Shown here one piece after another: positions 10,473 through 21,163 of a stretch of 64,000 nucleotides of DNA. Origin of the DNA: Streptomyces cadmiisoli (GTDB lineage Bacteria > Actinomycetota > Actinomycetes > Streptomycetales > Streptomycetaceae); contig NZ_CP030073.1 of assembly GCF_003261055.1 (NCBI RefSeq), positions 3,534,001 through 3,598,000 on the forward strand. The letters run 5' to 3'. The notes below the pieces were generated by a model. The model was not told where the DNA came from, did not search any database, and was given only the letters and a program-made list of their open reading frames with translations. Within the stretch, counting starts at the first letter, position 1. Each line of letters starts with the position of its first letter. The position numbers and the translations under genes were made by a program.

Positions 10473-10984
10473 CCCCGGGGCACGACCGGGCAGGCGCAAA
10501 GACGCGGTCCGGTGGTCGGGCGAAACGGCCGCGGCCGACTCAACACCTGTGCGACGCCGGTATGGTTCGGCCCCGGCGCTTCCGCCGATTCGGCGATTTC
10601 CCCAGGAGAACGACGGGATAAAGACGATCACTGCAACCAGCGATCGTCCATCACACGGAATCCGACGGAAACGAACTCGACTTGGCCTCCTGCCACAGAA
10701 CGGCTCCGTCGTGCCTCCCGTCGCGCACCCGCGCGGGTGAAGAGATTGCAATTCATGACAGACACTTGGCACCGCCATCCCGGACCGTGACACTATGGAT
10801 ACCGCGCCCTGTACGGCACTTGGGGCCGACAGAGCCCGCTTCCGGTTCGTTCAGAAATTGTGCCGCGCCATTCAAATCCGCACAGGCAAGTGACCTGGAG
10901 GGCGCCATCTCCGCGGACTCCGCATCGGCAACCGGTCAACCGGTGTTTCCTGGTGCCCGCGTGGCCCCCGGCGAGGAACCGCTG
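10473..10984. other. Leader / promoter region of the kinase-NACHT-SLATT operon
   Basis: About 510 bases with no supportable gene. The stretch from about 10600 to 10900 is visibly less GC-rich than its neighbours (for example AGATTGCAATTCATGACAGACAC), a common sign of acquired or regulatory DNA. It must hold the promoter of the operon starting at 10985. I could not fix a -35/-10 pair with proper spacing. Confidence 0.4.
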
Positions 10985-11683
10985 ATGCGCAAGGTCGCCG
11001 AGGCATTGAGCCCTGCCACGGGTGATCACCGCAACATCATCGTGTCGGGACTCACCGCGGCCGGGAAGACGACGCACGCGCTGCTGATCGCGAAATGGCT
11101 GGGCTACGACTATGTCTCGGCCAGCGAACTCATGCTCAGGCTGCTGAAGGTTCAGCCGGACATGGACAACACGCTCTGGGCCACCAGCCTTTCGACCATC
11201 GAGCGACTCCGTAACCAGTATCCCGCGGACGAGGAGGTCAACCGGCTGCTGATCGCGGAGGCGCAGCGCCGGACCAGCACCGTCTTCGATTCCTGGTCCC
11301 TTCCCTGGCTGATCGACGACATCCCGTGCGTGCGGCTCTACATCGAGTCCGATCTGCGCTCCAGAAGCCTGAAGGTCAGGGTCTCGCAGCAGCCGCACGC
11401 GGTGCGGCGCTCCCTCGAGGAGTGCACGGCGCTCGCCGAGGAGAAGGACCGGACCACCGCTGTCCGGCTTCAGCCGCTCCTCGGTGTCGACATACGCACG
11501 GACCGCTCGGTCTTCGACGCCGTGCTCGACAACTCCGCATACATCGACGAACCCACCATCGAGGCCGCGCGCGCCGGAATCTCTGCGTTCCACGCCTCGA
11601 TCCAGCGGACGCTGTGCCGGCTGCGCGCCGACCCGGCCGCCGCACCCGACAACACCCACAGAACAGGACCGTTACCGCAATGA
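10985..11683 (+). CDS. P-loop kinase, cytidylate-kinase-like
   Basis: A 232-aa P-loop NTPase. Walker A is GLTAAGKTT (residues 22-30). The C-terminal half (EEKDRTTAVRLQPLLG, then VDIRTDRSVFDAVLDNS) matches the lid and LID-adjacent pattern of CMP-kinase-type enzymes, as in archaeal cytidylate kinases. A nucleoside or nucleotide kinase role is likely, but the substrate is not readable. It is far from any housekeeping cmk context. The frame stays open upstream, but ATG 10985 has GAGGA at the right place. The stop overlaps the NUDIX start (ATGA). It carries an in-frame TTA codon at 11672-11674, so expression may depend on bldA. Confidence 0.75.
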   Translation: MRKVAEALSPATGDHRNIIVSGLTAAGKTTHALLIAKWLGYDYVSASELMLRLLKVQPDMDNTLWATSLSTIERLRNQYPADEEVNRLLIAEAQRRTSTVFDSWSLPWLIDDIPCVRLYIESDLRSRSLKVRVSQQPHAVRRSLEECTALAEEKDRTTAVRLQPLLGVDIRTDRSVFDAVLDNSAYIDEPTIEAARAGISAFHASIQRTLCRLRADPAAAPDNTHRTGPLPQ

Positions 11684-12090
11684 AGCTCCTCCACCTCGCC
11701 GGCTGCATCATCAAGGACGACGAAGAGCGGATCCTTCTGCTCCACCGCAACACCACCAAGCGCACCCAGTGGGAGATCCCGGGCGGCAAGATCGACGACG
11801 GTGAGTCGCCCGAGCAGACGGCCGTGCGCGAACTGGAGGAGGAACTCGGCGTCCAGGTGAAGATCGCGGGCGAGCTGGGCGGCAAGTCCTTCCAGGAGGA
11901 CGGGTACACGATGAAGTACACCTGGTTCCGCGCCGTGGTGCTGGCCGGCGAGCCCACCGTGATGGAGCCGAGCACCCACGACGACGTCCGCTACTTCGCC
12001 GTCGGCGACCTGGAAGAACTCCGCGACGAGCTCTCCCCCAACACGGTCAACTTCCTGGACGAGTACACCTCGGGACGCATTTCGCTCTGA
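11680..12090 (+). CDS. NUDIX hydrolase
   Basis: A 136-aa pyrophosphohydrolase. The complete Nudix box is present: GKIDDGESPEQTAVRELEEE followed by LGV fits G-x5-E-x7-REUxEExGU, so the metal-binding Glu residues are intact. The fold starts with LLHLAGCIIKDDEERILLLHR and has WEIPGG before the box. Likely substrates are nucleoside diphosphates linked to another moiety; the exact one is unknown. The ATG overlaps the kinase stop by four bases and the radical SAM gene follows after 41 bases, so this is the second gene of the operon. Confidence 0.9.
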   Translation: MKLLHLAGCIIKDDEERILLLHRNTTKRTQWEIPGGKIDDGESPEQTAVRELEEELGVQVKIAGELGGKSFQEDGYTMKYTWFRAVVLAGEPTVMEPSTHDDVRYFAVGDLEELRDELSPNTVNFLDEYTSGRISL

Positions 12091-12131
12091 CCCGGACCAC
12101 GCAGACAGGGATATTCATCGGGGGGACCATC

Positions 12132-13481
12132 ATGCAGGTGCACATCGAAGCTCCGGAGTCCGGCTCCACGGTCCTGGCACGGGCCGGGGCCGTGCACGCG
12201 GACTACATGTACATGTATCCGCCGCGCCAGACGTACCGTCCGCTGGCTCTGTCACCGGCGGAACTGGAGGCCAAGCTCCGTGCTTCCTTCGGTCGTTCCG
12301 ATGTGCTCAACCTGTACGTGCACGTCCCGTTCTGCCGGCAGATCTGCAGCTTCTGCAACCTGTACACGACGACCGGCGAGGGGACCGACCACCGGGAGTA
12401 CACGACTGCCGTCCTCGAGGAAGCGTCCCGCTACACCCGGTTCACCGAGCCGAAGACCGTGGCCACGCTCTACTTCGGCGGCGGAACCCCCTCGCTGCTC
12501 GCTCCGGAACTGCTGGGCGCCATGACCGAACGCCTGCTCGCGGACTTCTCGGCGCCGGGGACCCCGGCGCCGAGCGAGATCGCGCTGGAGGTCGACCCGG
12601 CGACGGTCGATCAGGCACGCCTCAGGGACCTGCGGCAGGCCGGCATCAACCGGGTGAACCTCGGGTACCAGTCGCTCGTCCCCGAGGAGGTGACGCGCAT
12701 CGGCAGGCGTGAAGGGGCCCGGCGCACACAGGCCTTGGAGATCGCCCTCGGCACCGGCTTCGACAATGTGTGCGTCGACCTCATCTACGGACTGGAGCGG
12801 CAGACGGACGACGCCTGGCGCACCTCCGTACGCACCGTGGCGGCGATGGCGCCGCAGACCGTGTGCGCGTACCCGCTGACCACCCGCCCGCTGACCAGCT
12901 ACGGGAAACGCGGCTACACCTTCGTTCCGGCCGAGACGCTCTACCGCCGGTACGACATCGCCCACGAGTTGCTCACCGCGGCCGGATATCGACAGGAAAC
13001 CCATGTCCGCTGGGTCCGCGGCGGCGGTGGCTACGTCCAGAAAGTGAATCACTGGCGTATGCAGAACGTTCTGGGGCTCGGCGCCGGAGCACGCAGCTAT
13101 CTGTGGGAACTGGACACCCGAAACGGTTACTCCTTGCGCTCGCGGGGGGACGCGCTCCATTCCTATCTGCGGGCTGCAGGAACGGACACCCTGCCCATCA
13201 CCGACGGCTATCTCATGACCGACGAGGAGCGCCGGCGAAAAGCGGTCGTCCTCAACCTCCTCCACCTGGACCGCTCCTGGTTCACCTCGCTGTTCGGCAC
13301 GGACCCGGTGGAGGCGTTCCCGGTCGAGTTCGCGTGCCTGGCCGATGCCGGAATTTGCGAGATCGGCCCGTCCGAGATCCGTCTCACCGCACATGGCACC
13401 CGCATCAGGGATCTCGCCGTCCAGATGTTCATAAGCCCAGAAGTACGTGACCGTCTGGGCAAATTCAGCTACAGCGAATGA
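12132..13481 (+). CDS. HemN/HemW-like radical SAM protein
   Basis: A 449-aa radical SAM enzyme of the coproporphyrinogen-oxidase/HemW group. The [4Fe-4S] ligands are Cys68, Cys72 and Cys75 (CRQICSFC, CX3CX2C), followed by the SAM motif LYFGGGTPSLL near 117 and GINRVNLGYQSL near 180. A HemN-type C-terminal region follows. The HemN Cys-x3-Cys-x2-Cys-x-Cys fourth Cys is absent (CNL follows), so true HemN activity is doubtful. It sits in an operon with a kinase, NUDIX and NACHT genes, not with haem genes, so a nucleotide or signalling role is possible. GGGGG precedes ATG 12132; the stop overlaps the next start (ATGA). Confidence 0.85.
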   Translation: MQVHIEAPESGSTVLARAGAVHADYMYMYPPRQTYRPLALSPAELEAKLRASFGRSDVLNLYVHVPFCRQICSFCNLYTTTGEGTDHREYTTAVLEEASRYTRFTEPKTVATLYFGGGTPSLLAPELLGAMTERLLADFSAPGTPAPSEIALEVDPATVDQARLRDLRQAGINRVNLGYQSLVPEEVTRIGRREGARRTQALEIALGTGFDNVCVDLIYGLERQTDDAWRTSVRTVAAMAPQTVCAYPLTTRPLTSYGKRGYTFVPAETLYRRYDIAHELLTAAGYRQETHVRWVRGGGGYVQKVNHWRMQNVLGLGAGARSYLWELDTRNGYSLRSRGDALHSYLRAAGTDTLPITDGYLMTDEERRRKAVVLNLLHLDRSWFTSLFGTDPVEAFPVEFACLADAGICEIGPSEIRLTAHGTRIRDLAVQMFISPEVRDRLGKFSYSE

Positions 13482-16393
13482 GTCAATCCGTGCCTTTCGA
13501 CCAGTTCAAGCTGACGTGGCTTCATCTGTCCGACATCCATTTCGGCCATGGCAGGCACCATGCCTCGGCCGAACGCGATGACGTTCTCGAAGCCCTGCTG
13601 GAGGATCTGCTCGACCTCCGCGACCGAGACCAGATCCCGCCGGTCGATCAGGTCGTGGTCAGCGGCGACATCGCCTTCTCCGGCGGAGCCCTCTCCGCCG
13701 CGGAGTACGACGACGCCAGGCGGTACCTCCTGCGCGTCGGAGACCGGCTCCGGCTGGGGCCCGACGCGATCCTCGTCGTCCCGGGAAACCACGACGTGGA
13801 CCGGCGGGTGGCCGCGGAGGACGACGACGTGCGCCGCATGCTCGCCGAGCTGCGCGCGGGCCGGCCGGTCGAGGAGGCGCTGGCATCCCCCCGCGACAGT
13901 GAACGGCTCATGTCGCGCTTCGGCGCCTACCACGCGTTCGCGCAGAACTTCGGCGCCGGTCTGGAGGAGACCGACGGGCCGCACCCGTTGTACTGGTCCA
14001 CCGTGATCGACGCCCGGGACGATCTGCGCGTGCGCATCGCGGGCGGAAACAGCGCGCTGCTGTGCCAGGGCGACGACGACGAGGGCAAGCTCCAGCTCGG
14101 CCTGCGGCAGCTGCGCGAGATCCTGGAGCCCGGCGGTACGCACGACGTCTCGGTGCTGCTCACCCACCATCCGCTGGACTGGATGCGGGACGCGCCGGAA
14201 GCGGAGGCGCGGATCGAGCGGTGGGCGGACCTGCATCTGTGCGGCCATGTGCACCAGCCCGAGTCGCAGTCCCGGTCGCGCGGCGGCGGCTCCAGACTGG
14301 TGCGGATCCAGGCCGGGGCGACCCACGAGTACGACACCGGGGCCGACCGGGGCACCGGCAGCTTCACCTACTCGGTCACGTCGCTCTACACCGACCCGCA
14401 GGGCAGCGTCTGGGCGAGGATCTGGCCGCGCCGCTGGGTACCGAGCCGGGTCACGTTCCGGGTCGACCCCGAGGCCGTACCGGACGGCCACCTGTACGTG
14501 GACCACCGGATCCGGGAGCCTCGCCGGGCACCCGAGACGAGTACCGCGGCCGCCGCCGAGAGGGCCGACGCGCTCGGGCGGCTCTGGAAGGCGTCCGAGC
14601 GCTCCGTCCGCCGCATCGGCGCACGGCGCACCGCCTATCCCCTGGACATGAGCATCGGGGAACTGCACCGCCGCGGCCTGTACGTGGAGGCGGGCCTGTC
14701 CGATCTGTCGGACCGGTCCCGGAGGCTGACCCTGGAGTCCCTGTGCACGGCCGTCCAGGCGGATCAGTCGGTACTGCTGCTGGGTGAGCCGGGGAGCGGC
14801 AAGAGCGTCACCTCCTACGCCGTACTGGAGGAACTTCGGCGGCGCCGGGTGCCGGCGCTCGCGCTGCGGCCCTCCGACCTTCCCGAGGTGCTCTCCGACT
14901 CCGGGGTCAGCGAACTCACGCTGACGCTGAAGCAGGCGGCCACCGAGGAGCTGGGCGGCATCGTCCTCGTCGTCGACGGACTGGACGAAGGACTCGGCGA
15001 GTTCGACACCTCGATGGATCTGGCGCATCTGCTGCACCGGTTGAGAGACCGCTACCGCCTGGTCGTCACCTGCCGGCGCAGGGAGTTCGAGGACCAACTG
15101 GCCAGATTCGTCGAGGGATCGACCTTCGACCGGATCGTCTCGCTGAACGAATGGAGCCTGGAGAACCAGTTCACCGACTTCGTCTCCCGGCTGGTCGCCG
15201 CCGGACTGCTCGACTCGACCGATGTGCTCGACGCCGTCCGGAACTCGCCGGCACTCGCGACCCTCGCCAGACGCCCCCTGTACGCACGCATGCTCACGTT
15301 CCTGGGCAGCCAGGACGTGCTCTCGGTGCAGACCCTCGTGGGTCTGTACGGGGAGTACATGGACAAGCTGTCGGCGGCCAGCGATGTCGCGCTGCAGGGC
15401 GCCGGATGCGTTCTGTCCACGACCTCTCAGGAGGTCTGGACGAGGGCGGCGTGGTTCATCTTCTCCAAGGGACTGCTCATCGAGGAGCGATTCAGTCTGC
15501 ACGCCGTCGGCAAGATGCTCAGCGCCGACCTCGACGTCCAGCCGCGCTGCCTGTCCCGTGCGCTCAGCCAACTCTGCGACCAGTGGCGCGTGGCCGGCCG
15601 GGTGTGGGCGCGGTTCGTCCACTACTCCTTCTTCGAGTACCTGGTGGCCCGCTACTACCTGGAGCAGGTCAACGAGGCGGTGCTGCGCGGCTCCGCCGCC
15701 GACCTCGCGGACATGCTCGGCCTGGACCTCACCCCTGAGATCAGGCACTTCCTGGCCGACGAGCTGCGTGCCGTGGGCACCGTGAAGCTCACCATGGCGC
15801 TCGTCTCCGCCTACCAGGAGACCAAGGTGCTGCCGATGGGCCTCGCCAAACAGCGCACCACCGGAAACCTCATCGCCTACCTGCTCTCCCGCTCCGCACC
15901 CGACGCGGCCGCCGCGCTGCGCCAACTCCTCGCCGACGAGCAGGACATGTTCCTCCAGCAGTCCCTGCTGTGGGGACTGTGCCATCTCGGCGACGAGGAC
16001 GCGCTGGAGCGCTTCATCGCCGAGTCGCGCGGATCGGCGCAGTGGCGGGCATGGAACCGCGGCTACCTCATGTACTACTACGGCGACCTGGACCGCCGTG
16101 AGGACCCGCCCTTCATCGACACCGACCGGACGCAGAGCTGGGGACGGACCCGCGAGCGCTCACTGGCCCTGATGTCCGCACCCCGCTACACGACGGCCAT
16201 CGACGCCCGGCGCCGCTACCTCGATCTGTACTCGCTGTACGACTACGCGGTGTGGCGGAACGAGAAGCTGACGGCGCAGGACGGCGCTGTGGCGGAACGC
16301 GTCCTGGCATCGCTGTGGCAGGACCGGTCGATCGGCGGAACGCTGTTGCAGGAGCTGCAGGCCATGCACGCCGCGGCCACCGAGGCGGGCTGA
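13478..16393 (+). CDS. Metallophosphoesterase-NACHT NTPase fusion (STAND-type)
   Basis: A 971-aa two-part protein. Residues 10-345 are a calcineurin-like phosphoesterase with all metal motifs: D19-x-H21, G63-D64, G103-N-H-D106, H230 and G256-H-V-H259. Residues about 390-720 are a NACHT-type NTPase: Walker A GEPGSGKS (436-443) and Walker B IVLVVDGLDE (495-504), whose DGLDE tail is typical of NACHT, then TCRRREF. The C-terminal third is helical and repeat-like, suggesting a sensor. This effector-NTPase-sensor order is that of bacterial NLR-like (STAND) defence proteins. It overlaps the radical SAM stop and is followed 16 bases later by a SLATT-like gene. Ligand and target unknown. Confidence 0.88.
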   Translation: MSQSVPFDQFKLTWLHLSDIHFGHGRHHASAERDDVLEALLEDLLDLRDRDQIPPVDQVVVSGDIAFSGGALSAAEYDDARRYLLRVGDRLRLGPDAILVVPGNHDVDRRVAAEDDDVRRMLAELRAGRPVEEALASPRDSERLMSRFGAYHAFAQNFGAGLEETDGPHPLYWSTVIDARDDLRVRIAGGNSALLCQGDDDEGKLQLGLRQLREILEPGGTHDVSVLLTHHPLDWMRDAPEAEARIERWADLHLCGHVHQPESQSRSRGGGSRLVRIQAGATHEYDTGADRGTGSFTYSVTSLYTDPQGSVWARIWPRRWVPSRVTFRVDPEAVPDGHLYVDHRIREPRRAPETSTAAAAERADALGRLWKASERSVRRIGARRTAYPLDMSIGELHRRGLYVEAGLSDLSDRSRRLTLESLCTAVQADQSVLLLGEPGSGKSVTSYAVLEELRRRRVPALALRPSDLPEVLSDSGVSELTLTLKQAATEELGGIVLVVDGLDEGLGEFDTSMDLAHLLHRLRDRYRLVVTCRRREFEDQLARFVEGSTFDRIVSLNEWSLENQFTDFVSRLVAAGLLDSTDVLDAVRNSPALATLARRPLYARMLTFLGSQDVLSVQTLVGLYGEYMDKLSAASDVALQGAGCVLSTTSQEVWTRAAWFIFSKGLLIEERFSLHAVGKMLSADLDVQPRCLSRALSQLCDQWRVAGRVWARFVHYSFFEYLVARYYLEQVNEAVLRGSAADLADMLGLDLTPEIRHFLADELRAVGTVKLTMALVSAYQETKVLPMGLAKQRTTGNLIAYLLSRSAPDAAAALRQLLADEQDMFLQQSLLWGLCHLGDEDALERFIAESRGSAQWRAWNRGYLMYYYGDLDRREDPPFIDTDRTQSWGRTRERSLALMSAPRYTTAIDARRRYLDLYSLYDYAVWRNEKLTAQDGAVAERVLASLWQDRSIGGTLLQELQAMHAAATEAG

Positions 16394-16408
16394 GACGGGG
16401 AGGCAGAC

Positions 16409-17143
16409 ATGGCAACCCGGCGTATACCCGACCTGAAACTGTCGGCGCTCCCCGAGCTCCCGGAAACGGCCGACGCACGCGTGGCCGCGCTGTCCCGGAT
16501 GTATCGCCACACCGAAAGCTATGCGCTCCAGGCGATCGACTGGTACCTCGCCAAGCGGAGACGTCCCTCGCAGTGGTCCAAGCTGCTGCGCGGGAGTGCC
16601 GTCTGCTCGGCCGTACTGGGAGGCATCGTGCCCCTCGTCCACAGCGCCTCGCCCGGGCTGATCTCCCCGGACTGGGGTTTCGTGCTGCTCGCGCTGGGCG
16701 CGGGGTGCGTCCTCGTCGACCGCGTCTTCGGCCACTCCTCGTCATGGACCCGGTTCACCCGAGCCGGCCTGGCACTGCAGCACGCCCTGGCGAGGGCGCA
16801 GACGGACTGGCTCGCCCTCACCCTGTCGCTGGAGACCCGGCAGCCCGCCGCGGAGGACCACGACGCGCTGCTCTCCGTCGTACGCGCGCTGCAGGCCGAC
16901 GTGCGGACGATCACCGAGGACGAGACCACGAGCTGGGTCGGGTATCTCACCGACGGCTTGGACGAGCTCGCCTCCACGACCTCGCGCGGCCAGACCCTGA
17001 CCTCGGCCGCCGACCGCCCACCCACCGCTGCGGGGCGCCTGCCCGGACCGCCCTCACCACGCTCGGGGCGGAGGGACGATCCGGCCCCGCGTCGGCAGGG
17101 AACCGACGAGGGGGCCGGACTCCGTGAGCCCGGCCCCCTCTGA
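16409..17143 (+). CDS. SLATT-like two-transmembrane effector protein
   Basis: A 244-aa protein with an N-terminal helical part (RHTESYALQAIDWYLAKRR, about 33-51), two hydrophobic segments (about 62-80 and 89-105), then VFGHSSSWTRFTRAGLALQH and a helical tail. This order matches SLATT domains, predicted pore-forming effectors of nucleotide-signalling and NACHT conflict systems. From about residue 190 on, the sequence is low-complexity, and the last eleven codons coincide with a perfect terminator hairpin, so the natural C-terminus may be less conserved. It starts 16 bases after the NACHT gene and is the last gene of the operon. Membrane disruption is inferred, not shown. Confidence 0.78.
   Translation: MATRRIPDLKLSALPELPETADARVAALSRMYRHTESYALQAIDWYLAKRRRPSQWSKLLRGSAVCSAVLGGIVPLVHSASPGLISPDWGFVLLALGAGCVLVDRVFGHSSSWTRFTRAGLALQHALARAQTDWLALTLSLETRQPAAEDHDALLSVVRALQADVRTITEDETTSWVGYLTDGLDELASTTSRGQTLTSAADRPPTAAGRLPGPPSPRSGRRDDPAPRRQGTDEGAGLREPGPL
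17108..17140. terminator. Strong hairpin ending the NACHT-SLATT operon (shared with ychF)
   Basis: GAGGGGGCCGG (17108-17118) pairs perfectly with CCGGCCCCCTC (17130-17140) around an 11-base loop. It lies at the very end of the SLATT-like frame (stop 17141-17143) and 48 bases past the ychF stop on the other strand. It may serve both genes. Confidence 0.75.
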
Positions 17144-17187
17144 GCCGCCTGTCTGCCGGATCGGCAAGACGGCTGTGCTTCATCCGC

Positions 17188-18276
<1,089 letters not shown>

Positions 18277-18461
18277 GTTGCGACTTCCCGTACGTGAGAG
18301 GGGCCTGGGGCGGTGGGCGGGGGCCAGGACACGTCCGGCCGATCCACCAGTCTACGGGGTGCCCGGCCCCGGCCCGGCGACGTATCGAACGCATGCCCAA
18401 GCTCCACTCACCGGCGTGTCTGATGGGCTATTCGGCACATAAGCAGACCTAAGTTGGACCA

Positions 18462-19289
18462 GTGGAGCCACACAGGACGCAGCACGAACCGCGACGCGCC
18501 ACGTCGCCGCCCCTGCCCGAGCAGGCGGCGCACCGGGGCGCGGGCGGTGCGGGCGGCCGGTCGAGGGGTGGATCGGGTGGCGGTTCCGGGGCGGGGGGAT
18601 CCAAGGGCGGATCGAAGGGCGCTCTGCAGGGCGGGGCCAGGGGTGCGCCGCAGGGCGGGGCCGCGGGCGGCCGTTCCGACCGTGCCGCCCGGGCAGACCA
18701 ACCCCGTCGGCCCGACCGTCCTGACCGCCCCGACCGCCCTGACCGCCCCGGACGTGGCGAACGGCCGGACCGGCAGCGGTCCCACCCGGGCGGTACCGGT
18801 CCGGCGCGCGCAGCGGGAGGTGCGGGGATGGCGAAGCGGCCGACCGGGCCGCGGGAGACCGTGCACCGGCACCCGGAGGGCCGGCCGGTCCCGCATCTGC
18901 CCGCTCCCCGGCTGACCGGACTGGGCTGCGGGCTGTTCTGCTGCGCGCTGATGCTCGCGCTCGGGTTTCTGGACCAGTGGCTGTTCGGGGCGTCGCTGCC
19001 GGTCTACGGCGTGCTGTTCCTGCCGGTGTGCGTGCTGACGGCGCTGTGGGTGCGGCGGGGAGACCTGGTGATCGTGCCCATCGTGGTGCCGATCTCGTTC
19101 GCCGCCGGGCTGCTGCCGGTCGCCGAGCGCGGTGACGGCGTCAGCGGACGCTTCGTGGGGCTGTTCACCGCGCTGGCGACGCAGGCGGGCTGGTTGTACG
19201 GAGGGACGCTGGTCGCGGGGGTCCTGGTGACGGTGCGGTGGATCCGCATGCTGCGCCGCCGGACGGCCGGCGCCCGAATGTCCGGGTGA
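18462..19289 (+). CDS. Membrane protein with Gly/Arg-rich N-terminus (DUF6542-like)
   Basis: About 275 aa. The first 125 residues are extremely Gly, Arg, Pro and Asp-rich with short repeats (RPDRPDRPD-type, GGSKGGSKG-type) and look disordered. The C-terminal half holds four hydrophobic segments (about 150-172, 176-190, 195-215, 240-262), starting LTGLGCGLFCCALMLALGFL, as in the DUF6542 family. The GTG at 18462 lacks a clear ribosome binding site and may be leaderless. An internal ATG (MAKRPTGPRE) would remove most of the low-complexity part. Function unknown. Confidence 0.65.
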   Translation: MEPHRTQHEPRRATSPPLPEQAAHRGAGGAGGRSRGGSGGGSGAGGSKGGSKGALQGGARGAPQGGAAGGRSDRAARADQPRRPDRPDRPDRPDRPGRGERPDRQRSHPGGTGPARAAGGAGMAKRPTGPRETVHRHPEGRPVPHLPAPRLTGLGCGLFCCALMLALGFLDQWLFGASLPVYGVLFLPVCVLTALWVRRGDLVIVPIVVPISFAAGLLPVAERGDGVSGRFVGLFTALATQAGWLYGGTLVAGVLVTVRWIRMLRRRTAGARMSG

Positions 19290-19313
19290 GGTGGCCCGCC
19301 ACGGTGGGCCACC
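19290..19313. terminator. Hairpin between the convergent DUF6542-like and ppgK genes
   Basis: GGTGGCCC (19290-19297) pairs with GGGCCACC (19306-19313) around an 8-base loop, immediately after the stop at 19289. It is a candidate terminator for the plus-strand gene, possibly bidirectional. Confidence 0.5.
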
Positions 19314-19373
19314 GATCCACCACTCCGGTGCCCGGGAGCCCGTACCCACCAGGCCCCCCGCACCTGACCGGCC

Positions 19374-20120
<747 letters not shown>

Positions 20121-20149
20121 GGCTCCACGTTACGACGGACGACTGACGG

Positions 20150-21163
20150 TCACTTCTCGGCGGGGTCCTGACCGCCGCCCGTGCGCTCGGCGATCAGCGC
20201 CGCCGCCTCCTCGCGCAGATCGCGGCGGAGCTCCTTCGGCAGGGAGAACGTGATGGACTCCTCGGCCGCCTTGACGATCTCGACATCCTCGTAACCGCGG
20301 CCCGAGAGCCATTCGAGGACCTCTTCGACGAGGACCTCGGGGACGGAGGCGCCGGAGGTGACGCCGACCGTGGACACGCCCTCCAGCCAGGCCTCGTCGA
20401 TCTCGGAGGCGAAGTCCACGAGGTAGGCGTCGCGGGCGCCGGCCAGCTTGGCGACCTCGACGAGGCGCTTGGAGTTGGACGAGTTGCGGGAGCCGACCAC
20501 GATCACCAGGTCCGCCTCGGCGCCCATCTGCTTCACCGCGAGCTGGCGGTTCTGCGTGGCGTAGCAGATGTCGTCGCTCGGCGGGGAGATCAGCTGCGGG
20601 AACTTCTGCTGCAGGGCGTCGACGGTCTCCATGGTCTCGTCGACGGACAGCGTCGTCTGGGACAGCCACACGACCTTGGAGGGGTCGCGGACCTCGACCT
20701 TGTCGACGTCACCGGGGCCGTCGACGAGCTGGATGTGGTCGGGGGCCTCGCCGGAGGTGCCGATGACCTCCTCGTGGCCCTCGTGGCCGATCAGGAGGAT
20801 GTCGTAGTCCTCGTTCGCGAACCGGACGGCTTCCTTGTGGACCTTGGTGACCAGCGGGCAGGTCGCGTCGATGGTGGCGAGGCTGCCCTGCCGGGCCTCC
20901 TCGTGGACGGTGGGGGCGACACCGTGCGCGGAGAACATGACGATGTTCCCGGGGGGTACCTCCTCCGTCCGCTCGACGAAGACGGCGCCCTTCTTCTGGA
21001 GGGTCTGCACGACGTACTTGTTGTGGACGATCTCGTGGCGGACATACACCGGGGCCCCGTACTGCTCGAGGGCTTTCTCGACGGCGATCACGGCGCGGTC
21101 CACACCCGCGCAGTAGCCACGGGGGGCGGCGAGCAGGACACGGCGGCCAGGCGAAGCAGTCAT
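20150..21163 (-). CDS. ispH: 4-hydroxy-3-methylbut-2-enyl diphosphate reductase
   Basis: The last enzyme of the MEP isoprenoid pathway, 337 aa, reducing HMBPP to IPP and DMAPP. Three Cys ligate the iron-sulfur cluster: Cys18 ([11 protein letters not shown]), the Cys of [13 protein letters not shown] and that of [11 protein letters not shown]. The catalytic Glu region is in [15 protein letters not shown], and [10 protein letters not shown] is conserved. I chose ATG 21163 because [18 protein letters not shown] is the usual actinobacterial N-terminus; an ATG three codons upstream (21172) is possible. Confidence 0.97.
   Translation of the reverse strand: MTASPGRRVLLAAPRGYCAGVDRAVIAVEKALEQYGAPVYVRHEIVHNKYVVQTLQKKGAVFVERTEEVPPGNIVMFSAHGVAPTVHEEARQGSLATIDATCPLVTKVHKEAVRFANEDYDILLIGHEGHEEVIGTSGEAPDHIQLVDGPGDVDKVEVRDPSKVVWLSQTTLSVDETMETVDALQQKFPQLISPPSDDICYATQNRQLAVKQMGAEADLVIVVGSRNSSNSKRLVEVAKLAGARDAYLVDFASEIDEAWLEGVSTVGVTSGASVPEVLVEEVLEWLSGRGYEDVEIVKAAEESITFSLPKELRRDLREEAAALIAERTGGGQDPAEK

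Noticed and set aside
12132..13481. Radical SAM gene as a prokaryotic viperin
   Set aside because: The neighbouring kinase fits, but the protein has HemN-type sequence around the CX3CX2C motif and a HemN-type C-terminus.
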